Assembly (NCBI GenBank): GCA_965221785.1
Contig: CBDCSR010000003.1
Location: forward strand, 2,480,001-2,544,000
Source: BD2-11 sp965221785
GTDB lineage: Bacteria; Gemmatimonadota; Gemmatimonadetes; Longimicrobiales; Gaopeijiaceae
Direction: 5' to 3'
Length of the DNA: 64,000 bases
In this document: piece after piece, positions 1 to 8,386 of the stretch
Layout of the letters: every line of letters starts with the position of its first letter
Numbering within the stretch: position 1 is the stretch's first letter
Notes under the pieces: generated by a model
What the model was told of the DNA's origin: nothing
The model's database searches: none
What the model saw: only the letters and a program-made list of their open reading frames with translations
Position numbers and translations under genes: made by a program

Positions 1-6
1 TCTTCG

Positions 7-1134
7 CTATTCCGGGAAGCCGGCTTCGGGCATGTTGGGGATGATCCTCAGCGCGTTCGCGTAGTACACCTTGCGCAGCACGTCATCCGGGAGCCCCATG
101 CCGTAGAGCTTCCAGAAGGCGTGGTAGTTCCGGTAGTAGTCGAAGTACTCGTCCTCGGTCTCGAAGACGCGCCAGTAGTAGGGATACTCGTCGGGCTGGA
201 AGGAGTCCTTGCCGAAGAGGATGCGGTCCTGGTACCTGACGAAGAACTCGCGCGCGAAGCGGGGCTGTCGCCCCAGGTCGTAGAGAACCGCCCCGACCTC
301 GCCGTGGACGTTGGGAAAGCGGTCGAAGAGTTCGCCCAGGCGCGCGAGATCCTGCGTGTGCCATCCCATGTGCGCCAGAACCCACGTCGTGTTGGGATGC
401 TTCGCCAGCATCCGGTCGCGCTCGGCCATCAGCTCCTCGAAGGACGGGAAGCGTTCACGGTCGAAGAAGCGGCGGTTGGGGAAGATGGCCAGTTCGAGCC
501 AGCGCTCGTTCTCGTAGTCGAGAGGCTGGAAGAACTCGGCGGGATCGGCGGTGTGGACGAAGACCGGAATCCCGAGGCGGGCCGCGGTCTCCCAGACGAT
601 GTCGAGCTCGGGGTCGTCGAGCTGGAGGCGGGTGCCGTCGGCCTTGCGGGTGGTCAGCCCGAACTGCTTTCCGATCTCGCCGATGCCGACCGCGCCGGCG
701 CGCACGTCCTCCTCCAGCCGGGCGGCGATGCGGGCGCCCGACCCGGGACCCACGTTGCGCAGGTCGAGCGTGGTGAAGAACACGAAGCGGTCGGCGTGGC
801 CGGCGGCGCGCACCGCTTCGATCTGCCGGGTGAGGCGGCTGCCGGAGCTGCCCCGCGCCTGGACGATGACCTGCAGGTTCAGGTCATCCATGGCGGCCAC
901 CACCCGCTCGATGGTGGCCGGATCGGCGAGCGACGGGGGGTGCCCGTGCAGGTCCACCACCGGGTACTTCGCCCTCGGCACCGGGTTCTCCGGGACGACC
1001 AGGGTGGAGCGCGGCTGGTATTCGGTGATGCTCGGCGGCGGGAGGGTCGGCTGCGCGAAGTTCGGCCGACGGCCCTGCGCGGCCAGCGCCGCGGGCAGGA
1101 GAAGCAGCGCGGCGATCGGTGCGGTTCGGCGCAT
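7..1134 (-). CDS. Secreted amidohydrolase (Amidohydro_2 TIM barrel)
   Basis: Predicted 375-residue exported metal-dependent hydrolase. A signal peptide covers about residues 1-20, ending in ALAAQ. The first metal ligands are the two histidines of DLHGHP (61-66). Further barrel residues fit FVHTAD (192-197), LAHMGW (253-258) and the late aspartate of FGKDSF (about 310). This pattern is typical of Amidohydro_2 proteins such as the ACMS decarboxylase relatives. The frame stays open well upstream, but only the ATG at 1134 gives a signal peptide directly, so I chose it. It is divergent from the DUF1028 gene. Substrate unknown. Confidence 0.85.
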   Translation of the reverse strand: MRRTAPIAALLLLPAALAAQGRRPNFAQPTLPPPSITEYQPRSTLVVPENPVPRAKYPVVDLHGHPPSLADPATIERVVAAMDDLNLQVIVQARGSSGSRLTRQIEAVRAAGHADRFVFFTTLDLRNVGPGSGARIAARLEEDVRAGAVGIGEIGKQFGLTTRKADGTRLQLDDPELDIVWETAARLGIPVFVHTADPAEFFQPLDYENERWLELAIFPNRRFFDRERFPSFEELMAERDRMLAKHPNTTWVLAHMGWHTQDLARLGELFDRFPNVHGEVGAVLYDLGRQPRFAREFFVRYQDRILFGKDSFQPDEYPYYWRVFETEDEYFDYYRNYHAFWKLYGMGLPDDVLRKVYYANALRIIPNMPEAGFPE

Positions 1135-1366
1135 GGGCGGGCGCTCCGGCGTGAGAGTGATCGGACACTCGGGTCGAGATGCGGACTGCGTTCGCGGCGC
1201 GGAGACCGCCGGCCGTGGACGCACTTGGAAACTTGGCGAGAGGAGGCAGCGCCGGCCATGCCCGCCGAATCCGGGCGCGGCGATGTCCGGGCGGTGGCGA
1301 CTCCGGGGCATGGCGTGCCATCTTGGCGGGTGTCCGTAGCCCCTGGCGCGCAGCATGGAGGTAGCC
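1135..1366. promoter_or_regulatory. Divergent intergenic region
   Basis: About 230 bp separate the divergent amidohydrolase and DUF1028 genes and must hold both promoters. I could not pick convincing -35/-10 pairs or an operator. A GGAGGT sits just upstream of the ATG at 1367 and decides that start over the in-frame ATG at 1355. Confidence 0.4.
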
Positions 1367-2452
1367 ATGTCCCGATCGCCCCTGTCGTCCCGAAGCGCCA
1401 TCGCCGCGCTCGCCGCCCCCCTCCTGCTCGCCCTCGCCCCGCCGCTGGCGGCGCAGGAGCCGGCGGGCTGGGGAGAGCATCTGGTGTTCAGCACCTTCTC
1501 GATCGTCGGCATCGACCCCGTGACCGGCGAGTCCGGGGTGGCGGTCACCACGCGCGTGGCCTGCGTCGGCAACGCCGTCCCGTGGGTGCGGCCGGGCGTG
1601 GGCGCGGTTGCCACCCAGGGCGGCACCCGGCTCGAGTACGGTCACGACCTCCTCGACCTGCTGGAACAGGGCGTGGCGCCCCAGGAGGCGATGGACCGCG
1701 TGGTGGCGGCGGACGAAGGGCGGGAGCGGCGGCAGGTCGGCGTGATCGACATGCAGGGTCGGTCGGCCCAGTGGACCGGCTCCGGCCAGTACGGCGCCGA
1801 GGACCGGGGCGACTGGGTCTGGGAGCGCACGGGCCTCAACTACGCCGCGCAGGGCAACGCGCTGGTGAGCACCGGCGTGGTGGACTCGGTGGCGGTCGCG
1901 TTCGAGAGGACCGAGGGGTCGGGCCGCCACCTGGCGGACCGGCTGATCGAGGCACTCTACGCCGGGCAGGTGCTGGGCGGGGACGGCCGCCACGGCCGCA
2001 CCCAGTCGGCCGCGGTGCTGGTCGCGGATCCGCGTCCCGGCATGTCGCGCCGTCAGGACGGGGTGACCACCGACATCAACGTGTGCGAGCACCCCGAACC
2101 GGTGAAGGAGGTGCGGCGCATCTACGACACCATCTCTGAAACTCTCGGCTTCCGCAGCCTCCAGCAGTTCGCGGGCCGCGATGTGCTGCAGCTGAAGGTG
2201 ATGCTGCACGCGCTGGGGTACTACCGGCCGGGGTCGCCGCCGCCTTCCATGGAACCGGCGGACGCGCTCCTTTACGATCGCGAGACGGTGGAGGCCGTGG
2301 ATGCCTTCCGCGCGGCTCAGGCCTGGCAGACCTCCGTGCCCGGGTGGGTGGACGCTAACACCATCGCGAGGCTGTGGAGCCGGCTGGAGGAGGCGGGAGT
2401 CGCCGACGAGGTGCGCCAGCGGATGCGGGAGATGGTGCGGGTGAGGCGGTAG
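1367..2452 (+). CDS. DUF1028 protein with C-terminal peptidoglycan-binding-like domain
   Basis: A signal peptide ends near PPLAAQ. The mature protein starts with the DUF1028 (Ntn-hydrolase-like) signature: FSTFSIVGIDPVTGESGVAV, then VPWVRPGVGAVATQ. The conserved QVGVIDMQGR follows. The last roughly 90 residues (LQLKVMLHALGYY, then AVDAFRAAQAW and WVDANTIARLW) look like a PG_binding_1 fold. Family activity is not firmly established; periplasmic peptide or amide hydrolysis is often suspected. The Shine-Dalgarno GGAGGT favours ATG 1367. It stands between secreted amidohydrolases, which fits peptide scavenging (inference). Confidence 0.85.
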   Translation: MSRSPLSSRSAIAALAAPLLLALAPPLAAQEPAGWGEHLVFSTFSIVGIDPVTGESGVAVTTRVACVGNAVPWVRPGVGAVATQGGTRLEYGHDLLDLLEQGVAPQEAMDRVVAADEGRERRQVGVIDMQGRSAQWTGSGQYGAEDRGDWVWERTGLNYAAQGNALVSTGVVDSVAVAFERTEGSGRHLADRLIEALYAGQVLGGDGRHGRTQSAAVLVADPRPGMSRRQDGVTTDINVCEHPEPVKEVRRIYDTISETLGFRSLQQFAGRDVLQLKVMLHALGYYRPGSPPPSMEPADALLYDRETVEAVDAFRAAQAWQTSVPGWVDANTIARLWSRLEEAGVADEVRQRMREMVRVRR

Positions 2453-2458
2453 GAGAGC

Positions 2459-4039
2459 TCAGGGCTGTTCGCGGCGCAGCACCACGCCCGGCTGCGCGCC
2501 CGTCACCATCCCGCGTTCGTAGACGACCGTTCCCCCGACCCAAACGCGCTCGATCCCGGTCGAGGTGAGGTGGGGCTCCGCGGTCGTCGCCCGGTCGATG
2601 ACGGTCGCGGGATCCAACAGCACCAGGTCGGCGGCAGCGCCCACTTCCAGCGTTCCCCGGTCGGAGAACCCCATGTGCGCCGCCGCCAGCCCCGTCATCT
2701 TGTGGATCGCCTCCTCCAGGGTGAGGCGTCCTTCCTCGCGCACGTATTGCCCGAGCACCCGCGGGTAGGTGCCGAACCCGCGCGGGTGGGCGCCGCGCAA
2801 CCCGCCGTCGGACGCGACGTTGGCGTGGGGCCAGGCCATCAGCGCGGCGATGTCGTCGACGGTCATGCTGGTCGCGACGATGCTCTCGCCTCCGTCCCTT
2901 CCCTCCTCCCGCGCGGTTTGCGACTCGGCAATCAGATCGAGGTAGGTGGTGACGGGATCGGTGCTTCGCTCCTGCGCAATGTCGGCCAGGGTCTTGCCTT
3001 CGAGGGCGGGATCGGGCTCGAAACGCCCGATCAGCATCCCCTCGGGAGCGACCAGCTCTTCCAGAGCAAAACGCGCCGCATCGCGGTCCGTGAAATCGCG
3101 CTCCGGGAAGAGGACGGTCATGGTGGACTGCCAGTACTCGTAGGGGTAGACGTCCGCCGTGATGTCGAGGCCCCCGGCGCGCGCAGCATCGAGCCGCGCG
3201 AGGACCTGCCCCGCCTGTCCCCAGAGGCTCCGAGCGGCCAGCTTGAAGTGCGAGATCTGCGCGGGAATGCGGGCGCGCTCCGCGATCTCGATGGTCTCCT
3301 CGACAGCTTCGCGCAGTCCTCGGTCCTCGCTGCGCATGTGCGAGATGTAGCGGCCGCCGCGGGCCGCCGCAGTCTCCGCAAGCGCGACGACCTCGTCCGT
3401 GGTCGAGTAGATCCCGGGGTCGTATTCGAGTCCGGTCGAGAGCCCCAGCACCCCGCTCGCCAGCTCGGTCTCGAGCAGCGCCTGCATGGCCGCGATTTCG
3501 TGCGCGGTCGCTTCGCGCCGGAAGTCGTCGCCCATGACCTGCCGGCGGAGCGTTCCGTGCCCGGCGTAGGAGGCCACGTTCACTGCCGCGGGGTTCTCTT
3601 CCAGCGCGGCGAAGAAGTCGGCGATCGGGAACGGCGATCCACCATCCTGCCCGACCACGATGGTCGTGATGCCCTGGCTTACGGCGGCCAGCGCGGTCAA
3701 CTCGATCAGGAGGCCGCCGTCGTGGTGGCTGTGGGTGTCGACGAAGCCCGGCGCGAGCACCAGCCCGGAGGCGTCCCAGGTTCGGTCGGCGTCGAGAGGA
3801 GACAGAGCCTCGCCAGCCTCCCCGGCCGCCACTTCGGCGATCGTGCCGCCGACGACGCGCACCGATCCGGTGAATCCGGCGCGACCGGTGCCGTCGACGA
3901 TGGTGGCGCCCCGGATCACGAACGTGTTGTCGCCGGCGGAGACCGGTGCCCGGCCATCGCCGCCGCAGGCGGCCAGCAGAGGAACCAGCGCGTAGAGGGC
4001 GCGTCCGGCAGCCAGTGGACTTAAAGGGGTTGGGGGCAC
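2459..4039 (-). CDS. N-acyl-D-amino-acid deacylase family lipoprotein
   Basis: Amidohydrolase of the D-aminoacylase type, 526 residues. A lipobox (LLAAC, Cys about 25) predicts a lipoprotein. The metal-binding DTHSHHD is at 101-107. The family fingerprint GITTIVVGQDGGSPFP follows, as do SGVLGLSTGLEYDPG, the mid-barrel ISHMRSED, SHFK and VASDGGLRG. The C-terminus carries the beta-sandwich motif GAAADLVLLDP. The start is GTG, preceded by AGGAGG at about 11 nt. Likely role: removing acyl groups from D-amino acids or D-containing peptides outside the cell. It is divergent from the M20 peptidase gene. Confidence 0.88.
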   Translation of the reverse strand: MPPTPLSPLAAGRALYALVPLLAACGGDGRAPVSAGDNTFVIRGATIVDGTGRAGFTGSVRVVGGTIAEVAAGEAGEALSPLDADRTWDASGLVLAPGFVDTHSHHDGGLLIELTALAAVSQGITTIVVGQDGGSPFPIADFFAALEENPAAVNVASYAGHGTLRRQVMGDDFRREATAHEIAAMQALLETELASGVLGLSTGLEYDPGIYSTTDEVVALAETAAARGGRYISHMRSEDRGLREAVEETIEIAERARIPAQISHFKLAARSLWGQAGQVLARLDAARAGGLDITADVYPYEYWQSTMTVLFPERDFTDRDAARFALEELVAPEGMLIGRFEPDPALEGKTLADIAQERSTDPVTTYLDLIAESQTAREEGRDGGESIVATSMTVDDIAALMAWPHANVASDGGLRGAHPRGFGTYPRVLGQYVREEGRLTLEEAIHKMTGLAAAHMGFSDRGTLEVGAAADLVLLDPATVIDRATTAEPHLTSTGIERVWVGGTVVYERGMVTGAQPGVVLRREQP

Positions 4040-4224
4040 GTGTCGGGTTCCCTCCTGCTCCGGGCTCGGTACCCTGCCCGCGGCTCAGGTCACGTCTTCC
4101 GTCTATCCGGTGCGCCTCCCGGGCATCGCCCGGTTGCGGCGTCAAACATACCTCTCCCGGGCCAACCCGGCAGCGGTTTCGACGGCGTTATATTGGAGTT
4201 TGGCGAGAGAACGGAAGCGGGGCG

Positions 4225-5436
4225 ATGAGGAATGGCCGAGAAATGACCGAATCACCATGGGAAAAGGACGCGGGTGCCCGCGTCTTCGACTACCTGCACG
4301 CCGCCCGTGACCGGATGCGCGACCTGCTGGAGCGGCTGGTCGAACTCGAGTCGCCCTCCATGGTGGCCGCCTCGCAACGTCCCGTGCAGGCCCGTCTGCG
4401 CGAGGCGCTGGCCGGCATCGGATACCGCTCCCGGGTCCTCGCGGGCCGGACGACGGGGGGAACGCTCTATGCCTCTCCCCGCGAGCGCCGCCATCCCGCC
4501 TCCTACCAGCTCGTCGTCGGGCACACGGACACCATCTGGCCGGTGGGTACTCTTGAGGAGATGCCCATGCGGATGGACCGGGGGCGCCTTTACGGACCCG
4601 GCACCTTCGACATGAAGGCGGGCCTGGTTCAGGGCGTCTTCGCCGTGGAAGCCCTCAGGCACTGTATCGGAGAGCCCGAGGTCACGCCGGTCTTCGTCTA
4701 CAACTCCGACGAGGAGATCGGCAGCCCGGAGTCCAGGGAGCATATCGTGCGGCTGGCGATGCGGGCGGACCGGGCGCTGGTGCTGGAACCGTCGCTGGGC
4801 GAGAACGGGAAGCTCAAGACGACCCGCAAGGGGGGCGGGGACTTTACCGTCCACGTCACCGGCGTGGCCGCGCACGCGGGGCTTGAACCGGAGAAGGGGG
4901 TGAGCGCGATCCTGGAACTCGCGCGCGTGATCCGGAAGCTGCACGCCATCAACGACCCGGTCCGGGGTGTGAACGTCAACGTCGGGACCGTCGAGGGCGG
5001 GATTCGCCCCAATGTGATTGCGCCGGAGGCGAGCGCCGAGGTGGACGTGCGCGTGCCCACCCTCGCCGACGCGCGCAGAGTCGAACGGGCCATCCGCGCC
5101 ATCGAGGCTGCGGCGTCCGGGGCTTCGGTCGAGATCCGGGGGGAGATGGACCGTCCTCCCATGGAGCAGACCCCCGGCAACCGCCGGCTCTGGGAGCTGG
5201 CGCGGGAGGCCGGGGCACAACTGGGGCTGGAGATGGAGGAGTCGGCCTCCGGCGGCGGATCGGACGGCAACACCACCAGCCTGTACACACCCACCCTCGA
5301 TGGCCTGGGCGCGGTCGGGGCGGGCGCGCACGCCACCCACGAGCACGTGGTGCTGGAGCGCATGCCGGAGCGGGCCGCACTGGTCGCCCTGCTGCTTGCG
5401 GCGCCTTCGATGCTGCCCTACGGGGCCGAGGCCTGA
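4225..5436 (+). CDS. M20 metallopeptidase, carboxypeptidase G2-like
   Basis: Di-zinc exopeptidase of the M20A/ArgE-DapE-CPG2 family, about 403 residues. Visible ligands: GHTDTIWP (first His and Asp), GPGTFDMKAG (bridging Asp), NSDEEIGS (catalytic Glu and ligand Glu) and a C-terminal THEH histidine. The dimerization domain lies between about residues 195 and 305 (GGDFTVHVTGVAAHAG). There is no signal peptide, so it is probably cytoplasmic. ATG 4225 was chosen; an in-frame ATG at 4243 is nearly as good. The open frame extends upstream into the divergent gene, but that part is not protein-like. Confidence 0.88.
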   Translation: MRNGREMTESPWEKDAGARVFDYLHAARDRMRDLLERLVELESPSMVAASQRPVQARLREALAGIGYRSRVLAGRTTGGTLYASPRERRHPASYQLVVGHTDTIWPVGTLEEMPMRMDRGRLYGPGTFDMKAGLVQGVFAVEALRHCIGEPEVTPVFVYNSDEEIGSPESREHIVRLAMRADRALVLEPSLGENGKLKTTRKGGGDFTVHVTGVAAHAGLEPEKGVSAILELARVIRKLHAINDPVRGVNVNVGTVEGGIRPNVIAPEASAEVDVRVPTLADARRVERAIRAIEAAASGASVEIRGEMDRPPMEQTPGNRRLWELAREAGAQLGLEMEESASGGGSDGNTTSLYTPTLDGLGAVGAGAHATHEHVVLERMPERAALVALLLAAPSMLPYGAEA

Positions 5437-5651
5437 TCCACGCCCTCCTCGTCCGCGCCCGGGTCCCGGGTGCGCAGGTGGCGCAGCGCCAGTCCCGCCA
5501 GAAGGGCGGCGAGCGCGATCCAGATCAGCCAGCCGATGTCGAGCAGCATTCCCGCGAGTCCAAGCCCGGCGCCCACGCACATCAGCGCGACGCGCGCATG
5601 CAGATAGCGGTCCTCCCGGGGACGTGAGCGGCTCGCAAAGATGAACAGCAC
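5418..5651 (-). CDS. Small two-helix membrane protein
   Basis: A 77-residue protein with two adjacent hydrophobic segments (ALMCVGAGLGLAGMLLDIGW and LIWIALAALLAGLAL) and an acidic tail. Its GTG start lies 2 bp after the enoyl-CoA hydratase stop, so it is translationally coupled to the operon. The 3' end overlaps the convergent M20 gene by 19 bp. No known family recognised. Confidence 0.55.
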   Translation of the reverse strand: MLFIFASRSRPREDRYLHARVALMCVGAGLGLAGMLLDIGWLIWIALAALLAGLALRHLRTRDPGADEEGVDQASAP

Positions 5652-5653
5652 CG

Positions 5654-6430
5654 TCAGTCCCGCTTCTTGCGCTCGAGGAATCTGCGCACCCCTTCCCGGC
5701 AGGTGTGCGTGAGGCGGGCGGCGACGTTGATCTGGGCAGCCCGCGCAATGCCATCCTTGAAGCCGAGACTGTCCAGATCGTAGAGCAGCGTCTTGGAAAG
5801 GGCGACGGAGGAGGGAGCCCGCCGGGCCAGTTCCCTGGCGTAGGCCATGACCGATCCCTCGAAGTCGTTCGCGGAGATCACCCGGGTCGCGATTCCCCAC
5901 GCCAGGGCATCGGCGGCGGAGAAGCGTTCGCCGAGGGTCGCCAACTCGAACACGCGTCCTTCCGAAACTTTGCGCCGGAGCACGGTCATCACCAGGGCGG
6001 GAACGAAGCCCAGGTGCACCTCCGGGTAGCCCAATTCTGCATCCTCGCGTACCAGGACCACATCGCAGGCGGTTGCGAGGCCGCATCCACCGCCGAGCGC
6101 CCGGCCGTGAACCGCCGCCACCAGAGGCTTGGTCAGGTCGCGCATCTGGACGAAGAGATTGCCCATTCGCAGCGCGTCGGCATGGATCTTCTCCGGCCCC
6201 AGGCTGGTGATGCGGTCCATCTCCACCAGGTCCGCACCGGCGCAGAAGTCGGGTCCGGCCCCCCGCAGGAGGACGACACGCACGGCCGGGTCGTGGCGTG
6301 CCTGAACGAGCGCGGCCCCCAGCGCCTCCACCATGTGCGAGTCGAGCGCGTTGCGTTTGTGCGGGCGGTTGAGGGTCAGCGTCAACACCCGGTTCTCGAC
6401 TCGCTGCAGCAACCGCTCTTCAGCGCTCAT
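5654..6430 (-). CDS. Enoyl-CoA hydratase/isomerase family protein
   Basis: Crotonase of 258 residues. The oxyanion-hole segments are CAGADLVEMDR and HGRALGGGCGLATACD; GYPEVHLGFVPA follows. The catalytic Glu pair of hydratases is only partly evident, so the reaction (hydration, isomerization, or methylglutaconyl-CoA hydration as in leucine/terpene routes) is not fixed. It overlaps the AtuA C-terminal-domain gene by ATGA. Its neighbours (carboxyltransferase, AtuA) argue for AtuE/LiuC-like 3-methylglutaconyl-CoA hydratase chemistry (inference). Confidence 0.87.
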   Translation of the reverse strand: MSAEERLLQRVENRVLTLTLNRPHKRNALDSHMVEALGAALVQARHDPAVRVVLLRGAGPDFCAGADLVEMDRITSLGPEKIHADALRMGNLFVQMRDLTKPLVAAVHGRALGGGCGLATACDVVLVREDAELGYPEVHLGFVPALVMTVLRRKVSEGRVFELATLGERFSAADALAWGIATRVISANDFEGSVMAYARELARRAPSSVALSKTLLYDLDSLGFKDGIARAAQINVAARLTHTCREGVRRFLERKKRD

Positions 6431-6822
6431 CCGTGCGTTTCCTCCCCGTTCAGGTACAGGGGCTCCGGGAGCCTGCCGCGTCCCCGCGTCCGTTGCGCGG
6501 TTTCTTCCGGCACCTCCACCTCCATGCGCAGGAGCGCAGTCGAAAACACCTTGCCCTGGGCGTCCATCATCAGCGAAACGGTCCCCCCGCCTCCGAGCGC
6601 CCGGGGCAGCACGAAGTTGAGGGCGTGCAGGTTGGGAAGCTCGTAACGGACCACTCTCCCCTTGACCATGTCGCCGAAGTGCTCCTGTACCCGTTCGGCG
6701 GTCAGCGCCTCGGCGAGCAGCGGATAGTGCTCGGGCTCGTAGGCCACCACACCGATGTTGACTACATCGCCCTTGTCGCCCGAGCGCGCGTGCGCCAGTT
6801 CGACCAGGTTGACGGTCGCCAT
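6427..6822 (-). CDS. AtuA-like ferredoxin-fold domain protein
   Basis: A 131-residue protein starting MATVNLVELAHARSGDKGD. That opening is the hallmark of the C-terminal ferredoxin-fold domain of AtuA/DUF1446 proteins. Conserved features seen are ARSGDKGD near the N-terminus, then NIGVVAY and LPNLHALNFVLPRALGGG. In Pseudomonas AtuA this domain is fused to DUF1446; here it is a separate gene 172 bp downstream of the DUF1446 gene. GGAGG about 8 nt before ATG 6822 supports the start. Confidence 0.82.
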   Translation of the reverse strand: MATVNLVELAHARSGDKGDVVNIGVVAYEPEHYPLLAEALTAERVQEHFGDMVKGRVVRYELPNLHALNFVLPRALGGGGTVSLMMDAQGKVFSTALLRMEVEVPEETAQRTRGRGRLPEPLYLNGEETHG

Positions 6823-6994
6823 GGTCAGGGCCTCCCCCCAGGGGTTCCGCGCCCGCTGGCTCCGGTCCGGCATGCGAGCGCCCGAGAGAAAACTGCAGCC
6901 TCGTGCCCGGAAGGGAAACGGCCAGCGGTCCTCTGGAGCGTGGGCCGGCAGCAAGGCAGGACGGATTCCCCGCTGCCCGCCCGCCGAGCGACGA

Positions 6995-8386
6995 TCATGC
7001 CTCGCGCGCCTCCACGCGCACGAAGGGCTCCACCGCCTCGCGCGGCACCAGGGCGGGCCAGAAGGCCGCGACCTCGCGAACGCGCGGGCGCCCCTCCCCG
7101 AAGCCGGTGACGGAAGGTGGGCCGGTCAGCACCAGCGGGGCGACCTCCCGCGTGAAGCGCTCCACCGGGGCGCGCTCCCTGCTGCGCACGGCGACCCGCA
7201 GCTGCACTTCGGGGAGGTCCGGCGGCGGCGGGCCCGCCAGCGCCCCGTGCGTCGAGTCCCACCCCACCAGGTCGGTGCGCACCTCGTCGAAGCGGAGCCC
7301 CAGGCGGTCCAGGCGGGCCCGCAGGACGCGGGCGGCCGCGCGCGCCTTGGCGGCCGCGTCCGGCCAGGCGTACACGAGCGTGCCGACGGCCCGCCACCCG
7401 CCCGCGTAGACGATGGACGCCTTGAGCCAGCCGGTGGGCGGGCGGCCGCGCGCACCCGTCACCCGCACGCGGTCCTTCCCCGCCCCGCTCAGATGGACGG
7501 TGGTGAAGTCCGCCACCACGTCCGGCGTGGGATAGGCGGCCGGGTCGCCGATCTCGTACACGATCTGCTCGGTGACGGTGGCGGGGCTCACGCGCCCCCC
7601 CGACCCCTCGTGCTTGGTGACCACGAAGTCGCCGGAGGGCTCGGCCTCAATGATGGGGAAACCGACCCGGTCGAGGTCGGGGATGGTCCACCACTCCGCC
7701 ATGGCGTTCCCGCCGGTGCACTGGGCACCGCATTCGTTGACGTGCCCCGCCACCACCCCGGCGGCCAGGCGGTCGTGGTCGTGCGCCGCCCACCTGAACT
7801 CGTGCAGCAGGGGCGCCAGCGTGAGCGCAGCGTCCACGCAGCGACCGGTGACCACCACGTCGGCGCCCTGCCCCAGCGCCTCCGCGATCGGGAAGGCGCC
7901 CAGGTAGACGTTGGCCCCCGTCACCCGCTCGCGGATGCTCGCCAGCGCCTCGCCGGTCTCCATGTTGCGCAACTCGTGGCCGCCGGCGAGCAGTTCGTCC
8001 AGCCGGGGCATCAGGTCGTCGCCGGTCACCACCCCCAGCCGCAGGCGGCCGCCCAGCCCCGCGCGCCTTGCCGCCCGCGCCACCTGGTCGGCGCACCCTC
8101 CGGGGTTGACCCCGCCGGCATTGGCCACCACCCGGATGCCGCGCTCCAGGCAGGCCGGCAGAATGCGCTCCATCAGCGAGACGAAGTCGCGCGCGTATCC
8201 GGCCTCGGCGTCGCGGGCACGCTGCTTGTGCAGGATGGACATGGTGACCTCGGCCAGGTAGTCCATGACCAGGTAGTCGATGGGGCCGTCCTCGACCTGT
8301 CGCACCGGCGCGTCCAGGTCGTCGCCCCAGAAGCCGCCGGCGCCCGCGACGCGCACCGTGCGCGCGCCACCGCCTCCCACCCTCAC
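6995..8386 (-). CDS. DUF1446/AtuA N-terminal domain protein
   Basis: A 463-residue DUF1446 protein, the family of AtuA from acyclic terpene utilization. Key segments: GGFWGDDLDA, DYLVMDYLAEVTMSIL, VVANAGGVNPGGCA, DVVVTGRCVDAALTLAP and GHVNECGAQCTGGN. The GTG start overlaps the upstream carboxyltransferase stop (GTGA). The same frame stays open for another 600 codons antisense-like through the carboxyltransferase gene, which is meaningless. The C-terminal AtuA domain is a separate downstream gene. AtuA's biochemical role is not well defined. Confidence 0.85.
   Translation of the reverse strand: MRVGGGGARTVRVAGAGGFWGDDLDAPVRQVEDGPIDYLVMDYLAEVTMSILHKQRARDAEAGYARDFVSLMERILPACLERGIRVVANAGGVNPGGCADQVARAARRAGLGGRLRLGVVTGDDLMPRLDELLAGGHELRNMETGEALASIRERVTGANVYLGAFPIAEALGQGADVVVTGRCVDAALTLAPLLHEFRWAAHDHDRLAAGVVAGHVNECGAQCTGGNAMAEWWTIPDLDRVGFPIIEAEPSGDFVVTKHEGSGGRVSPATVTEQIVYEIGDPAAYPTPDVVADFTTVHLSGAGKDRVRVTGARGRPPTGWLKASIVYAGGWRAVGTLVYAWPDAAAKARAAARVLRARLDRLGLRFDEVRTDLVGWDSTHGALAGPPPPDLPEVQLRVAVRSRERAPVERFTREVAPLVLTGPPSVTGFGEGRPRVREVAAFWPALVPREAVEPFVRVEAREA

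Noticed and set aside
121..2139. 672-codon plus-strand open frame
   Set aside because: It spans the amidohydrolase antisense and runs into the DUF1028 gene in another frame. Arg/Gly-rich composition and no motifs mark it as a high-GC shadow.
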